A stretch of 9,486 nt of DNA from Treponema sp. (GCA_016293005.1 JAEDFA010000062.1:1-9486); one strand, 5' to 3'; positions 1 through 6,450 are shown, numbered from the stretch's first letter. Notes: generated by a model not told the origin, from the sequence alone. Translations and numbers: made by a program.

Positions 1-1905
1 TATCCTGAAATTTCTCTTTCCCTAGACGGAAATTTAATAGCGTTAAAAGATTCTTCAACTTCCAGCATTGAAATCACAACTGATGACAATGGAAATGTAT
101 ACTGGTTTGATAGCACATATGCATATTTAAAGACTGCTCCAGTAAAAGCTGGCTTCCATATTATAACAATAACATGTATTGCAACAGACGGAAGCGTATT
201 TGTATATCCTGTTCCTGTTTATGTTCAGGCAGGGTATTTAAGCAAAGGTTCGGTATACCCACTTTCAGGAAACGAAGTTACTAAAGATGATAATGTTCAG
301 TCTTACACCGTAACATACAATTCCAACACAGATACAGAAGAAATTAAAACTCAGTCTTTCTACAAAGGTTCTTTACTTGCTGATGCAGAAGCACTTGGTT
401 TTACAGGCACAGGTACAAAACGCTTTAAAGAATGGAATACAAAAAAAGACGGAAGCGGAACAAGTTACCCTGAAGGAAGTTCTCCGGAACTTACAGAAGA
501 CATTACACTTTATGCACAGTGGGCAGATTTCTATAAAGTTACATATTTTATAAACCTTGATGATAAGACGAACTTTTACATCCAGCAGTTTGAAAGCGGC
601 AGCAGTCTTAAAGATGTGAATACAGCATTTGCAGATTTTGATTCTTCGAAGTATCAATTCTGCGGCTGGGACACTAAAGCAGACGGTTCTGGAACTCGTT
701 ATGCTGAAGGTAAAACGCTAACTTTAATAGAAGATATAACACTGTATGCCCAGTGGTGCGGTGCAAAAGACAGTTATGACTACTATGTGGTAGAAAATGC
801 AAAGCAGTGGAATGCCCTTATGGGTGCACCTTTTGCAAATACAAGTAGCGGAATCATTTCGGCAGATGTTTATATTCCATCTGGCAAAACAATTTCTTCG
901 CCGGCACTTTCTTTAACAAGTACAAAGACTTTCTCTGGTAAAATTGAAGGTTATTTTTATCTTCCAATTGAAGGATTTAAAGGTGCTCTTTTTGATAGCC
1001 TTTCAGCTGACTCAGAAATCTACAATCTTACAATAAAAGGCCTTGTCTGTAACACAAATAATGGCTCAATTGTTGATATCAGAGTAAATGCCCCTGTCTG
1101 CAATACAAATAACGGAACGATTTCCGAAGTAACTGTTTCAGGCGTAAAAATGACAGGCTATTCTGGAATTGCAAAAACAAATTCTTCTACAGGTAAAATT
1201 TCTTCCTGCTACGTATCTTCTTGCACAATCACAGGAAGCGGAGACTATGCAGGTGCAATCTGCGGACGAAATATGGGAACTATAGAAGACTGTACTGTTT
1301 CTAACTGTACGATAGACGGAAGTACAAACAATGTAATGTATACAGGCGGAATCTGCGGATATAACGAAGGAACAATTTCAGGAAGCAGCACAAAAGTTAC
1401 TGGCACAGTTACAGGAAGCACTTCTAATCAGACTTATACTGGCGGTTATTGTGCATACAATAAAGGAACGATTTCTGATGCAGGTAGTGTTGATATTACT
1501 TTGAGCGGAAGCAGCGAGGCAGACAGCTATTACGGCTATGTAATCGGTTATAATGACGGCGGCACTGTAAGTACGGATATTACGACAACAGCACAGGAAA
1601 CTAAGATTGATACAGGAACAATTACAGTTGACGGCTCAAAATATTTTCCTTTTACTTTGGAAAGGACTTCAATTGTAACTGTAAGTTTTACTGATACTAC
1701 TGCAAATGCTGCACAAATAAACGGTTATTTACAGTTATTAACAGATGCAGGAACTGTGTCTAAAACATTAGTTTCTTGTTCTGATATTAAAAGTTCAACA
1801 GTAACTAAAAAACTATATCTTTCAAAAGGTTCTTACCAAGTCTGTTTAACAGAAGATTATGTTGGTTCAAACACAGGCTGTTCTGCAAAAGTTCTTATTG
1901 ATTAA
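1..1905 (+). CDS. Surface/secreted protein with InlB-type repeats and GLUG-like modules (C-terminal part)
   Basis: The frame is open from base 1 to the TAA at 1903-1905, so 634 C-terminal residues are visible and the start lies upstream of the window. Residues about 1-95 are beta-rich and unassigned. Two InlB B-type repeats (Listeria-Bacteroides type) follow, about 101-174 and 180-252; both carry a W-(N/D)-T-K-x-D-G-S-G-T core and end in ITLYAQW. Residues about 350-525 are Gly/Asn/Thr/Ser-rich with repeated cores such as GAICGRNMGTI, GGICGYNEGTI and GGYCAYNKGTI, which resemble GLUG motifs. Residues about 535-634 look like a terminal beta-sandwich. There is no LPXTG-like sorting signal or C-terminal membrane anchor, so any anchoring would depend on the missing N-terminus, for example as a lipoprotein. 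Such repeats occur in adhesins and peptidase-associated surface proteins; the ligand cannot be told. The section is rich in Cys for an exported repeat protein. Confidence 0.85.
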   Translation, partial: YPEISLSLDGNLIALKDSSTSSIEITTDDNGNVYWFDSTYAYLKTAPVKAGFHIITITCIATDGSVFVYPVPVYVQAGYLSKGSVYPLSGNEVTKDDNVQSYTVTYNSNTDTEEIKTQSFYKGSLLADAEALGFTGTGTKRFKEWNTKKDGSGTSYPEGSSPELTEDITLYAQWADFYKVTYFINLDDKTNFYIQQFESGSSLKDVNTAFADFDSSKYQFCGWDTKADGSGTRYAEGKTLTLIEDITLYAQWCGAKDSYDYYVVENAKQWNALMGAPFANTSSGIISADVYIPSGKTISSPALSLTSTKTFSGKIEGYFYLPIEGFKGALFDSLSADSEIYNLTIKGLVCNTNNGSIVDIRVNAPVCNTNNGTISEVTVSGVKMTGYSGIAKTNSSTGKISSCYVSSCTITGSGDYAGAICGRNMGTIEDCTVSNCTIDGSTNNVMYTGGICGYNEGTISGSSTKVTGTVTGSTSNQTYTGGYCAYNKGTISDAGSVDITLSGSSEADSYYGYVIGYNDGGTVSTDITTTAQETKIDTGTITVDGSKYFPFTLERTSIVTVSFTDTTANAAQINGYLQLLTDAGTVSKTLVSCSDIKSSTVTKKLYLSKGSYQVCLTEDYVGSNTGCSAKVLID

Positions 1906-1947
1906 ATAAAAAGGTCTGTCCAATAATTTTAGTTGGTCTGGGCTTGA

Positions 1948-1974
1948 GGGACATTGAGCCTGTCAAAATGCCCC
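1948..1974. repeat. REP-like intergenic palindrome
   Basis: GGGACATT at 1948-1955 pairs with AATGCCCC at 1967-1974 with one mismatch, around an 11-base loop containing GAGCCTGTCAA. The loop-side text TTGAGCCTGTC resembles a short palindromic intergenic motif that I recall from many bacterial genomes (TTGAGCCTGTCGAAATG). It lies between the stop codon of the surface-protein gene and the terminator. Family assignment is from memory. Confidence 0.4.
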
Positions 1975-1987
1975 GGCTGAATTTAAA

Positions 1988-2030
1988 AAAACAAACGCCC
2001 GCCCAATTTCTTTGGGCGGGCGTTTGTTTT
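1988..2030. terminator. Bidirectional Rho-independent terminator
   Basis: A perfect 19-bp stem (1988-2006 with 2012-2030) closes a 5-base loop TTTCT; the central part is GC-rich (CGCCCGCCC / GGGCGGGCG). On the plus strand the stem ends in GTTTGTTTT, and on the minus strand it runs into a T tract (complement of 1984-1990). It therefore suits both converging units: the plus-strand surface-protein gene and the minus-strand HU-HIG gene, whose stop codon is only 8 bases away. Confidence 0.9.
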
Positions 2031-2037
2031 CCATTAC

Positions 2038-2406
2038 TTACAGTTTAGAGAAAGAAACCGATTCGATTTCGTTTTTGAGTTCTGCACTCGGCGTGAATAT
2101 AATTCTTTTTGTTGTGATAGTAGAGGAATTAACATCATCAGGATTGTCAAAACCTTTTGACGAGAAGGAGAGCTTCATGCGACCGAAGTTTCCCAGCTGG
2201 ATTTTAAATCCGCTTTTCAGGTACATAGGAAGTTTCCTTACAAGAGAGGTAAGTACCGCATCTACATCGGCTACATTCAAAGTACAGGCATCAGAAATAT
2301 CCTTAGCCAGATCCATTAGAGTCAGTTCCTCCATATACTGCGGTGCAGGATAAAATTTTGATTCATTATTAAGAGGATTTATTCGTTTTGTAATTCTGTA
2401 TTTCAT
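2038..2406 (-). CDS. HU-family (HU-HIG type) histone-like DNA-binding protein
   Basis: 122 residues. The layout matches the HU-HIG subfamily of histone-like proteins known in Bacteroidetes and spirochaetes: an N-terminal strand with KFYPAPQ (17-23), a helical part LTLMDLAKDISDACTLNVADVDAVLTSLV read as the HU helices (28-56), then the beta part GFKIQLGNFGRMKLSFSSKG (66-85) and a C-terminal TTKRIIFTPSAELKNEI section (98-114). Such proteins bind DNA with little sequence specificity and dimerise; a nucleoid role is inferred. The start is supported by AAGGA at 2415-2419, 8 bases upstream. A short hairpin (GCAAC/GTTGC, 2420-2440) sits directly above that ribosome binding site. The gene lies downstream of the XRE regulator on the same strand, 275 bp away, and shares the bidirectional terminator at its 3' end. 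Confidence 0.8.
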   Translation of the reverse strand: MKYRITKRINPLNNESKFYPAPQYMEELTLMDLAKDISDACTLNVADVDAVLTSLVRKLPMYLKSGFKIQLGNFGRMKLSFSSKGFDNPDDVNSSTITTKRIIFTPSAELKNEIESVSFSKL

Positions 2407-2539
2407 AAAGTTTTTCCTTGCAACTCTTTAAGGCGGTTGCAGCCTGCTCAAGGTCTTATTCCTTGTTTGTAATTTTGTTCTATTGAACGAAGTTTCAAAA
2501 GTCTTTTGCAAAGCAAGGCTCTTTTGATAACTTGAAAAG

Positions 2540-2592
2540 AAACGGAAAAACTGTTACTCTTTTAGAAGTATTCGGGCAGCGGTTTTCCGTTT
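2540..2592. repeat. Inverted repeat in the XRE-HU gap
   Basis: AAACGGAAAA at 2540-2549 pairs exactly with TTTTCCGTTT at 2583-2592 over a 33-base interval; CTG/CAG just inside could add pairs after small bulges. It lies in the 275-bp space between the two minus-strand genes. It could be a structured leader of the HU gene; no known RNA family is recognised. Confidence 0.45.
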
Positions 2593-2601
2593 GTCATGAG
2601 G

Positions 2602-2634
2602 GGCTTTTTAATCACTGGTATTGATTAGAAAGCC
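2602..2634 (+). terminator. Hairpin with T tract, oriented for plus-strand transcription
   Basis: Stem 2602-2614 with 2622-2634 has 12 of 13 pairs around a 7-base loop, and on the plus strand is followed by TTTTTATTTTA. The T tract is only on the plus side, yet no plus-strand gene ends here. It may stop antisense transcription before it enters the XRE regulator gene. On the minus strand it has no U tract, so it would not necessarily separate the regulator from the HU gene. Confidence 0.5.
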
Positions 2635-2681
2635 TTTTTATTTTAGTCATGTCATTTTTACCTCCCTGCACTTTGTGCATC

Positions 2682-3071
2682 TTATTCACGGTTCAATATG
2701 TCTTCAATCTGCTCTTTGTCTTTATCGCTGATTTTTCCCATTGCCTTGGCAAGTGCAACTATACCGATTACCGCGGTCGCAGTTAGGGCTGTTCCTGCAA
2801 GGATTGCTCCCCAGTTTAATCCGTTGCTGTTTTTGTCTTGCATGGTTTTGACATCAGAACCTTCCTGTCCCAAAAGGCTGTCCGTCGTAGTTTCCAGAAT
2901 TTCTGCTATTTTCTGCAAGGTATGAATACTGGGATTTCTGCCGTTTGCACCGTCAGTCATCCAGCGGCTTACCGTTACTTCGCTTACGCCAAGTTTTGAG
3001 GCAAGTTCCCGTTGTGTCATTCCTTTTGATTTAAGCAGTGTTTCCATTCTGTTTTTGAAGTTTTCATTCAT
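2682..3071 (-). CDS. XRE-family transcriptional regulator with C-terminal membrane segment
   Basis: 129 residues. An N-terminal Cro/C1-type helix-turn-helix domain spans about 6-67; helices 2 and 3 are TQRELASKLGVSEVTVSRWM (19-38), followed by the helix with IHTLQKIAEIL and a TTTDSLLG end typical of XRE proteins. A polar linker (70-84) leads into a hydrophobic stretch NWGAILAGTALTATAVIGIV (86-105), read as one transmembrane helix, then a short charged tail ending ILNRE. A membrane-tethered XRE protein is inferred. The start ATG at 3069-3071 has GGAGG at 3079-3083, 7 bases upstream; a second in-frame ATG follows within three codons. It has its own promoter (3116-3144) overlapped by an inverted repeat, which suggests autoregulation. 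The HU-HIG gene is downstream on the same strand. The target genes are unknown. Confidence 0.8.
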   Translation of the reverse strand: MNENFKNRMETLLKSKGMTQRELASKLGVSEVTVSRWMTDGANGRNPSIHTLQKIAEILETTTDSLLGQEGSDVKTMQDKNSNGLNWGAILAGTALTATAVIGIVALAKAMGKISDKDKEQIEDILNRE

Positions 3072-3109
3072 TTTTGTGCCTCCGCTTTAACCTTTTGTTC
3101 TCTCTTTAT

Positions 3110-3134
3110 GGTTATAATCTACACATTATTAACC
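3110..3134. promoter_or_regulatory. Candidate operator of the XRE regulator
   Basis: GGTTA at 3110-3114 and TAACC at 3130-3134 form an inverted repeat, with inner TAAT/ATTA halves that match after one base of offset. It covers the -10 region of the regulator's own promoter, where an XRE repressor would act. Imperfect and unproven. Confidence 0.35.
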
Positions 3135-3144
3135 GCAATGTCAA
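3116..3144 (-). promoter_or_regulatory. Sigma70-type promoter of the XRE regulator
   Basis: On the minus strand a perfect -35 box TTGACA (3144-3139) and TAGATT (3121-3116, 4 of 6 matches) are separated by 17 bases. This gives a leader of about 38 bases before the ATG at 3071. Confidence 0.6.
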
Positions 3145-3238
3145 GTAAAATGTTTAATTTTTTGATAAATTTTAACAAAGAAAGTTTAGTTAAAATGGTA
3201 ATTAAGACGAATTTTTTCAAATATGCGGCATTCTAGAA

Positions 3239-3277
3239 AAAACTCGCCGAGTTTTAAAAAATTCTTGCCGAGAATTT
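3239..3277 (-). terminator. Two tandem AT-rich hairpins with the CGCCGAG core
   Basis: AAAACTC/GAGTTTT (3239-3255, loop of 3 on a CGCCG centre) and AAATTCT/AGAATTT (3259-3277, loop TGCCG) are back-to-back palindromes. Read on the minus strand each is followed by a run of T residues. With the larger hairpin at 3287-3335 they form three consecutive terminator-like structures that would insulate the XRE promoter from transcription of the metK-nth-mscS strand. Confidence 0.5.
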
Positions 3278-3286
3278 AAAAAAGTA

Positions 3287-3335
3287 CGCCGAGTTTTTGG
3301 TAAAAACTCGGCGTGTTTTTACCAAAAACTCGGCG
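3287..3335. repeat. Perfect 21-bp inverted repeat with 7-base loop
   Basis: Bases 3287-3307 are exactly complementary to 3315-3335 around the loop TCGGCGT. The loop again contains the CGGCG text, so alternative pairings exist: 3286-3298 with 3302-3314 (13 bp, loop GGT) competes with the full stem. On the minus strand the stem is followed by TACTTTTTT, so it could end the mscS transcript. It may instead be a dispersed repeat or a remnant of two copies inserted head to head. Confidence 0.75.
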
Positions 3336-3407
3336 AGAATTTTTAGAAATCCCCAGATAACCCGTGCTTTTCATTACAAGTGGTTCTTGCGGCAATCTCA
3401 GAATAGG

Positions 3408-3535
3408 ATTCCGAAACGAGTTCGGAATGGCGGCACTGACGGTAATACTGTCATGCTGAATTTATTTGCGCCACAAGGGCGTTTGCCTTAAGGAAATTAT
3501 TTAATGCGACACTCGCGTGCCTAGGGCATCAGCAT
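3408..3535. repeat. REP-like palindrome cluster
   Basis: Three dyads follow each other: ATTCCGAA/TTCGGAAT (3408-3428, 5-base loop), TGACGGTA-A-TACTGTCA (3437-3453, one G-T pair), and ATGCTGA (3453-3459) facing TCAGCAT (3529-3535) at a distance of 69 bases. The first and third texts resemble a pair of intergenic repeats I recall from many bacteria (GGATTCCGAAACAAGTTCGGAATGAC and ATGCTGAACTTGTTTCAGCAT). In this copy the third palindrome is split by about 60 extra bases. Confidence 0.5.
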
Positions 3536-3551
3536 CCCACTGGTTGGGAAA

Positions 3552-4439
3552 TTATTTCCCTGCGTCAAGAAGTTTTACATCGATTTTGTTGTATGGAATT
3601 TCGATATTTGCGTTTTTGAAGACTTCAACGATATTCATAAAGACATCGTTTTTTGTTTGAATTAAATCTGACGGCGCAAACCAAACTGCAAGAATCATAT
3701 CGATTCCGCTTTCGCCTAGATTTTCAAACCAAACTTTTGGTTCCGGATCTTTTAAAACTGTGGGGCATTTTTCCGGGACTTTTAAAAGTTCCTGCATTGC
3801 CGATTTTAAATCTGTTTCGTATGCAACGCTGACTGAAAAATTCATTCTGCGCGTGTCAAAATAATTGTTGTTCTGGAAGTTCGAATTTATAATTGCGCTG
3901 TTTGGAATGCGAATCATCTGGTTGTCGATGTTGTGAATTTTTATTGATAAAAGCCCGATTGAATCAACTGTTCCGCTTACTCCATCCACTGAAATAAAAT
4001 CGCCGATTTTCATAGTTTTTTCAGAAAGAACGAAAAGTCCGCTGATTAAATTGCTGATACATGTTTGTGCCGCAAAACCAATTGCAACTCCCGCGATTCC
4101 GGCTGCTCCCCAAAGTGCGTTAAGGCTGATTCCGAACAGGTGAAGAATATACGCTGCAAGAATTATATAGAAAATGTAATTTATCGTGCGGTTTATGAGC
4201 ATTGAGACATGTGCCGAAACTTTTTCGTGAAGCCCGCGTTTGACCATTTTTTTTATTAAAGTGAAAATCAGCCAGATTATAAAAATCATTAAAAGTGCAC
4301 CGATTGCTTTAAAAAGAAAGTTCCAGTTGCAGAACGATTTGAAAAATTTAAAAACTTCGCTTGTTGTTGAACTTACAGTTTCGTTTAAAGCCTCGATTGC
4401 GGCTTCTTCAATTGCGTTTACAGTGTTTTCATTTTCCAT
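3552..4439 (-). CDS. mscS: MscS-family small-conductance mechanosensitive channel
   Basis: 295 residues, close to E. coli MscS in size. A polar N-terminal part (1-40) precedes TM1 at about 43-62 and TM2 at about 88-104. The pore-lining TM3 is the glycine/alanine-rich section ALWGAAGIAGVAIGFAAQ (108-125) with its continuation ending FVLSE (136-140). The MscS beta domain follows (about 145-183: GDFISVDGVSGTVDSIGLLS, then RIPNS), and then the cytoplasmic alpha/beta domain to 290. The channel releases small solutes from the cytoplasm on hypo-osmotic shock; it would sit in the inner membrane as a heptamer. The ATG at 4439 has AAGGA about 8 bases upstream. It is 68 bp downstream of nth with no terminator between, and a good internal promoter (4470-4498) suggests it can also be expressed alone. 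The symbol is by family; which MscS paralogue it is cannot be told. Confidence 0.92.
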   Translation of the reverse strand: MENENTVNAIEEAAIEALNETVSSTTSEVFKFFKSFCNWNFLFKAIGALLMIFIIWLIFTLIKKMVKRGLHEKVSAHVSMLINRTINYIFYIILAAYILHLFGISLNALWGAAGIAGVAIGFAAQTCISNLISGLFVLSEKTMKIGDFISVDGVSGTVDSIGLLSIKIHNIDNQMIRIPNSAIINSNFQNNNYFDTRRMNFSVSVAYETDLKSAMQELLKVPEKCPTVLKDPEPKVWFENLGESGIDMILAVWFAPSDLIQTKNDVFMNIVEVFKNANIEIPYNKIDVKLLDAGK

Positions 4440-4469
4440 AAAAATTCCTTGTTTTGAAAGATTTTTTTG

Positions 4470-4498
4470 AATATATCATTAATTCTTTTTTTTGTCAT
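4470..4498 (-). promoter_or_regulatory. Internal promoter for mscS
   Basis: On the minus strand ATGACA (4498-4493, 5 of 6) and TATATT (4475-4470, 5 of 6) are 17 bases apart in the nth-mscS gap. The predicted leader is about 24 bases. Base composition here is very AT-rich, so a chance match is possible. Confidence 0.45.
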
Positions 4499-4507
4499 AA
4501 ATCTGAA

Positions 4508-5143
4508 TTAAATTTGATTTTTTTTGCAGAATTTGCTTATTGGACATTCGTCGCATTTTGGATTTCTAGCGGTGCAAATGTATCGTCCGTGAAGAATCAG
4601 CCAGTGGTGTGCGTGATTTAAATATTCTTTTGGAATTCTTTTTAAAAGGCCTTCTTCGATTTGTTCGGGAGTTTTTCCTTCTGCAAGCCCGATTTTTGGG
4701 GAAATCCGAAGAAGGTGAGTGTCAACTGGCATTGTCGGCTGATTGAACGCAACATTCAGAATTACATTTGCAGTTTTTCGTCCTACGCCAGGAAGTTTTT
4801 GAAGTTCTTCGCGTGTTCCCGGAACTTTTCCGTCAAAGTCTGAAATCAGCATTTTACTTAACGCAAGAATGTTTTTGCTTTTTGAATTTGTAAGTCCAAT
4901 CGGGCGGATTATTTCTGCAATTTGTTCCTGCGAAAGTTCTGCCATTTTTTGCGGAGTGTCTGCCAGCGGAAAAAGTTTTTCTGTAACTTTGTTTACGCTT
5001 TTATCTGTTGTTTGTGCGCTTAGAACAACGCTGACTAAAAGCGTAAACGGTGAATAATAATTTAATTCCGGCTTTGGTTCGGGATTGTTTTTCTTGAAAA
5101 TTTCAAAAATCTGTATGATTTCGTCGTTTGAAAGAAAATTCAT
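4508..5143 (-). CDS. nth: Endonuclease III (DNA glycosylase / AP lyase)
   Basis: 211 residues, the size of E. coli Nth. It excises oxidised pyrimidines and cleaves the resulting abasic site, starting base-excision repair. The helix-hairpin-helix is LPGVGRKTANVIL (117-129) with catalytic Lys123, and the catalytic Asp is D141 in VDTHLLRIS. The C-terminal 4Fe-4S cluster ligands are all present as C190-x6-C197-x2-C200-x5-C206. LLVSVVLSAQTTDKSVNKV (35-53) is the conserved N-terminal section. The ATG at 5143 is preceded by AGAGG with proper spacing. It lies 84 bp downstream of metK, with a long hairpin in that gap, and 68 bp upstream of mscS; all three are on the minus strand and may be co-transcribed. 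Confidence 0.96.
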   Translation of the reverse strand: MNFLSNDEIIQIFEIFKKNNPEPKPELNYYSPFTLLVSVVLSAQTTDKSVNKVTEKLFPLADTPQKMAELSQEQIAEIIRPIGLTNSKSKNILALSKMLISDFDGKVPGTREELQKLPGVGRKTANVILNVAFNQPTMPVDTHLLRISPKIGLAEGKTPEQIEEGLLKRIPKEYLNHAHHWLILHGRYICTARNPKCDECPISKFCKKNQI

Positions 5144-5156
5144 TTTTCCTCTGTTC

Positions 5157-5203
5157 GCGGAAATTCAAAATCTTTTTGTTATCAAAATGATTTTGAATTC
5201 CGC
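5157..5203. repeat. Long imperfect hairpin between metK and nth
   Basis: Bases 5157-5172 pair with 5189-5203 (15 pairs, one bulged A), and TTTTG/CAAAA (5174-5178 with 5183-5187) extends the stem after a T-T mismatch to a TTAT loop. There is no T tract on the minus strand; the structure ends a few bases before the nth ribosome binding site. It could mark an RNA processing or attenuation point between the two genes, or be a dispersed palindrome. Confidence 0.6.
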
Positions 5204-5227
5204 TGGCAAATGCAGGTTCTGTGGGAT

Positions 5228-6439
5228 TTAGTTTATAGCTTGCTTTAATTCTTCGGTTTTATCTGTCTTTTCCCATGGGAATTCTGTTCTGCCGAAATGT
5301 CCGTAACTTGCTGTTGCCTGATAAATCGGCTGCTTTAAATTTAATGTTGAAGCGATTCCTGAAGGCGTGCAGTCGAAGACTTTTTTTACGGCATTTTCGA
5401 TTTTTGAAACAGGCACTTTTTCTGTTCCGAAAGTTTCTACCATTATGCTTACCGGGAAAGGAACTCCGATTGCGTATGCAAGTTCTACTTCTGCTTTATC
5501 GGCTAAATCTGCTGCGACGATGTTTTTTGCAATGTATCGTGCCATGTACGCTGCCGAACGGTCAACTTTTGACGGGTCTTTTCCGCTGAATGCACCGCCG
5601 CCGTGACGACCCATTCCGCCGTAAGTGTCAACGATTATTTTTCGTCCTGTAAGACCTGCATCCCCGTCTGGGCCTCCAGTTACAAATCTTCCGGTTGGGT
5701 TGATGTAATATTTTGTATTTTCGTCGAGAAGTCCTGTTGGTTCGAGAACCGGTTTGATGATTTTGTTGATGATTGTGTCGCGGATTTCTTCTATAGATAC
5801 ATCTGGCGCGTGCTGATGAGAAACTACTACTGCATCGATTCTTGAAGGATGATTATCTTCGTATTCTACTGTAACTTGACTTTTTGCGTCTGGTCGCAGC
5901 CATTTAATTTCGCCGGATTTTCTAAGGACTGAAGCGGTGAGAAGAATTTTGTGAGAAAAAATTACAGGTGCAGGCATGAGTTCTTGAGTTTCGTTGCAGG
6001 CAAAACCGAACATCATTCCCTGATCTCCGGCTCCCTGCTGACCTTTGTATTCTGCCAGTCCTGCTCCAACAACGCCTTGATTTATATCTTGTGATTGTGA
6101 GTGAAGTTTATTTACAAATTTGAATTTTTTGTAATCAAGTCCGAATTCTGTGTTTGTGTAGCCAATCTCCTGAACGACTTTGCGGACGATTTTTTCGGCA
6201 TTCTTTTTAATCCATTTTGAATTTTCTTTTGCGTTTTTTGAAAAACCGATTTCGCCACCGATTAAGATGAAGTTTGTTGTGGCAAAAGTTTCGCAGGCAA
6301 CATGTGCATCGCTGTCGAGTTTAAGGCAGGCATCAAGAATTGCATCTGAAATCTGGTCGCAGACTTTGTCTGGATGGCCTTCGCTTACAGATTCTGAAGT
6401 AAAAATGTGTTTTTGATTGTTTGAAGAGAAAAGTCCCAT
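5228..6439 (-). CDS. metK: S-adenosylmethionine synthetase
   Basis: 403 residues. MetK makes S-adenosylmethionine from ATP and methionine in the cytoplasm, usually as a tetramer needing Mg2+ and K+. Diagnostic segments are all present: FTSESVSEGHPDKVCDQISD (13-32) with the catalytic His22, GAGDQGMMFGFACNE (136-150), GRFVTGGPDGDAGLTGRKI (250-268), the glycine-rich loop GGGAFSGKDPSKVDRSAAY (280-298), and a C-terminal FGRTEFPWE (382-390). The frame extends upstream to an ATG at 6490, but I chose the ATG at 6439: it has AGGAG (6447-6451) 7 bases upstream and gives the usual family N-terminus, while the extra 17 codons match nothing in MetK and contain leader hairpin sequence. A good promoter lies about 90 bp upstream. 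It leads the minus-strand series metK-nth-mscS. Confidence 0.97.
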   Translation of the reverse strand: MGLFSSNNQKHIFTSESVSEGHPDKVCDQISDAILDACLKLDSDAHVACETFATTNFILIGGEIGFSKNAKENSKWIKKNAEKIVRKVVQEIGYTNTEFGLDYKKFKFVNKLHSQSQDINQGVVGAGLAEYKGQQGAGDQGMMFGFACNETQELMPAPVIFSHKILLTASVLRKSGEIKWLRPDAKSQVTVEYEDNHPSRIDAVVVSHQHAPDVSIEEIRDTIINKIIKPVLEPTGLLDENTKYYINPTGRFVTGGPDGDAGLTGRKIIVDTYGGMGRHGGGAFSGKDPSKVDRSAAYMARYIAKNIVAADLADKAEVELAYAIGVPFPVSIMVETFGTEKVPVSKIENAVKKVFDCTPSGIASTLNLKQPIYQATASYGHFGRTEFPWEKTDKTEELKQAIN

Positions 6440-6450
6440 TTTAAGGCTCC

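Larger units (their letters stand above)
3145..3551. other. Gene-free stretch with two palindrome clusters
   Basis: About 400 bp between the end of the mscS gene and the XRE promoter. I find no convincing coding frame: the one plus-strand frame (3297-3491) runs through the hairpins and REP-like palindromes and lacks a ribosome binding site. The first part (to about 3238) is AT-rich with nothing recognisable; the rest holds the hairpin set at 3239-3335 and the REP-like cluster at 3408-3535. A direct repeat GGAAATTATTT occurs at 3492 and 3547, the second inside a small palindrome (GGGAAA-TTA-TTTCCC, 3546-3560) over the mscS stop codon. Confidence 0.6.

Noticed and set aside
1914..1944. Second terminator directly after the surface-protein gene
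   Set aside because: The stem has three mismatches and no T tract; the perfect hairpin at 1988-2030 explains termination.
2012..2353. Plus-strand frame opposite the HU-HIG gene
   Set aside because: It begins inside the terminator stem and is the antisense shadow of a recognised gene.
3297..3491. 64-codon plus-strand open frame in the intergenic palindromes
   Set aside because: It runs through the 21-bp hairpin and the REP-like repeats, has no ribosome binding site, and its protein is low in structure-forming sequence; it is an artefact of the repeats.
3492..3557. GGAAATTATTT direct repeats as a target-site duplication of a mobile element
   Set aside because: Only about 44 bases lie between them, with no transposase or terminal inverted repeats; the sequence is AT-rich and one copy is part of a small palindrome.
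5275..5606. Plus-strand open frames inside metK
   Set aside because: They are the complement of a clearly conserved enzyme gene, with no ribosome binding site or recognisable product.
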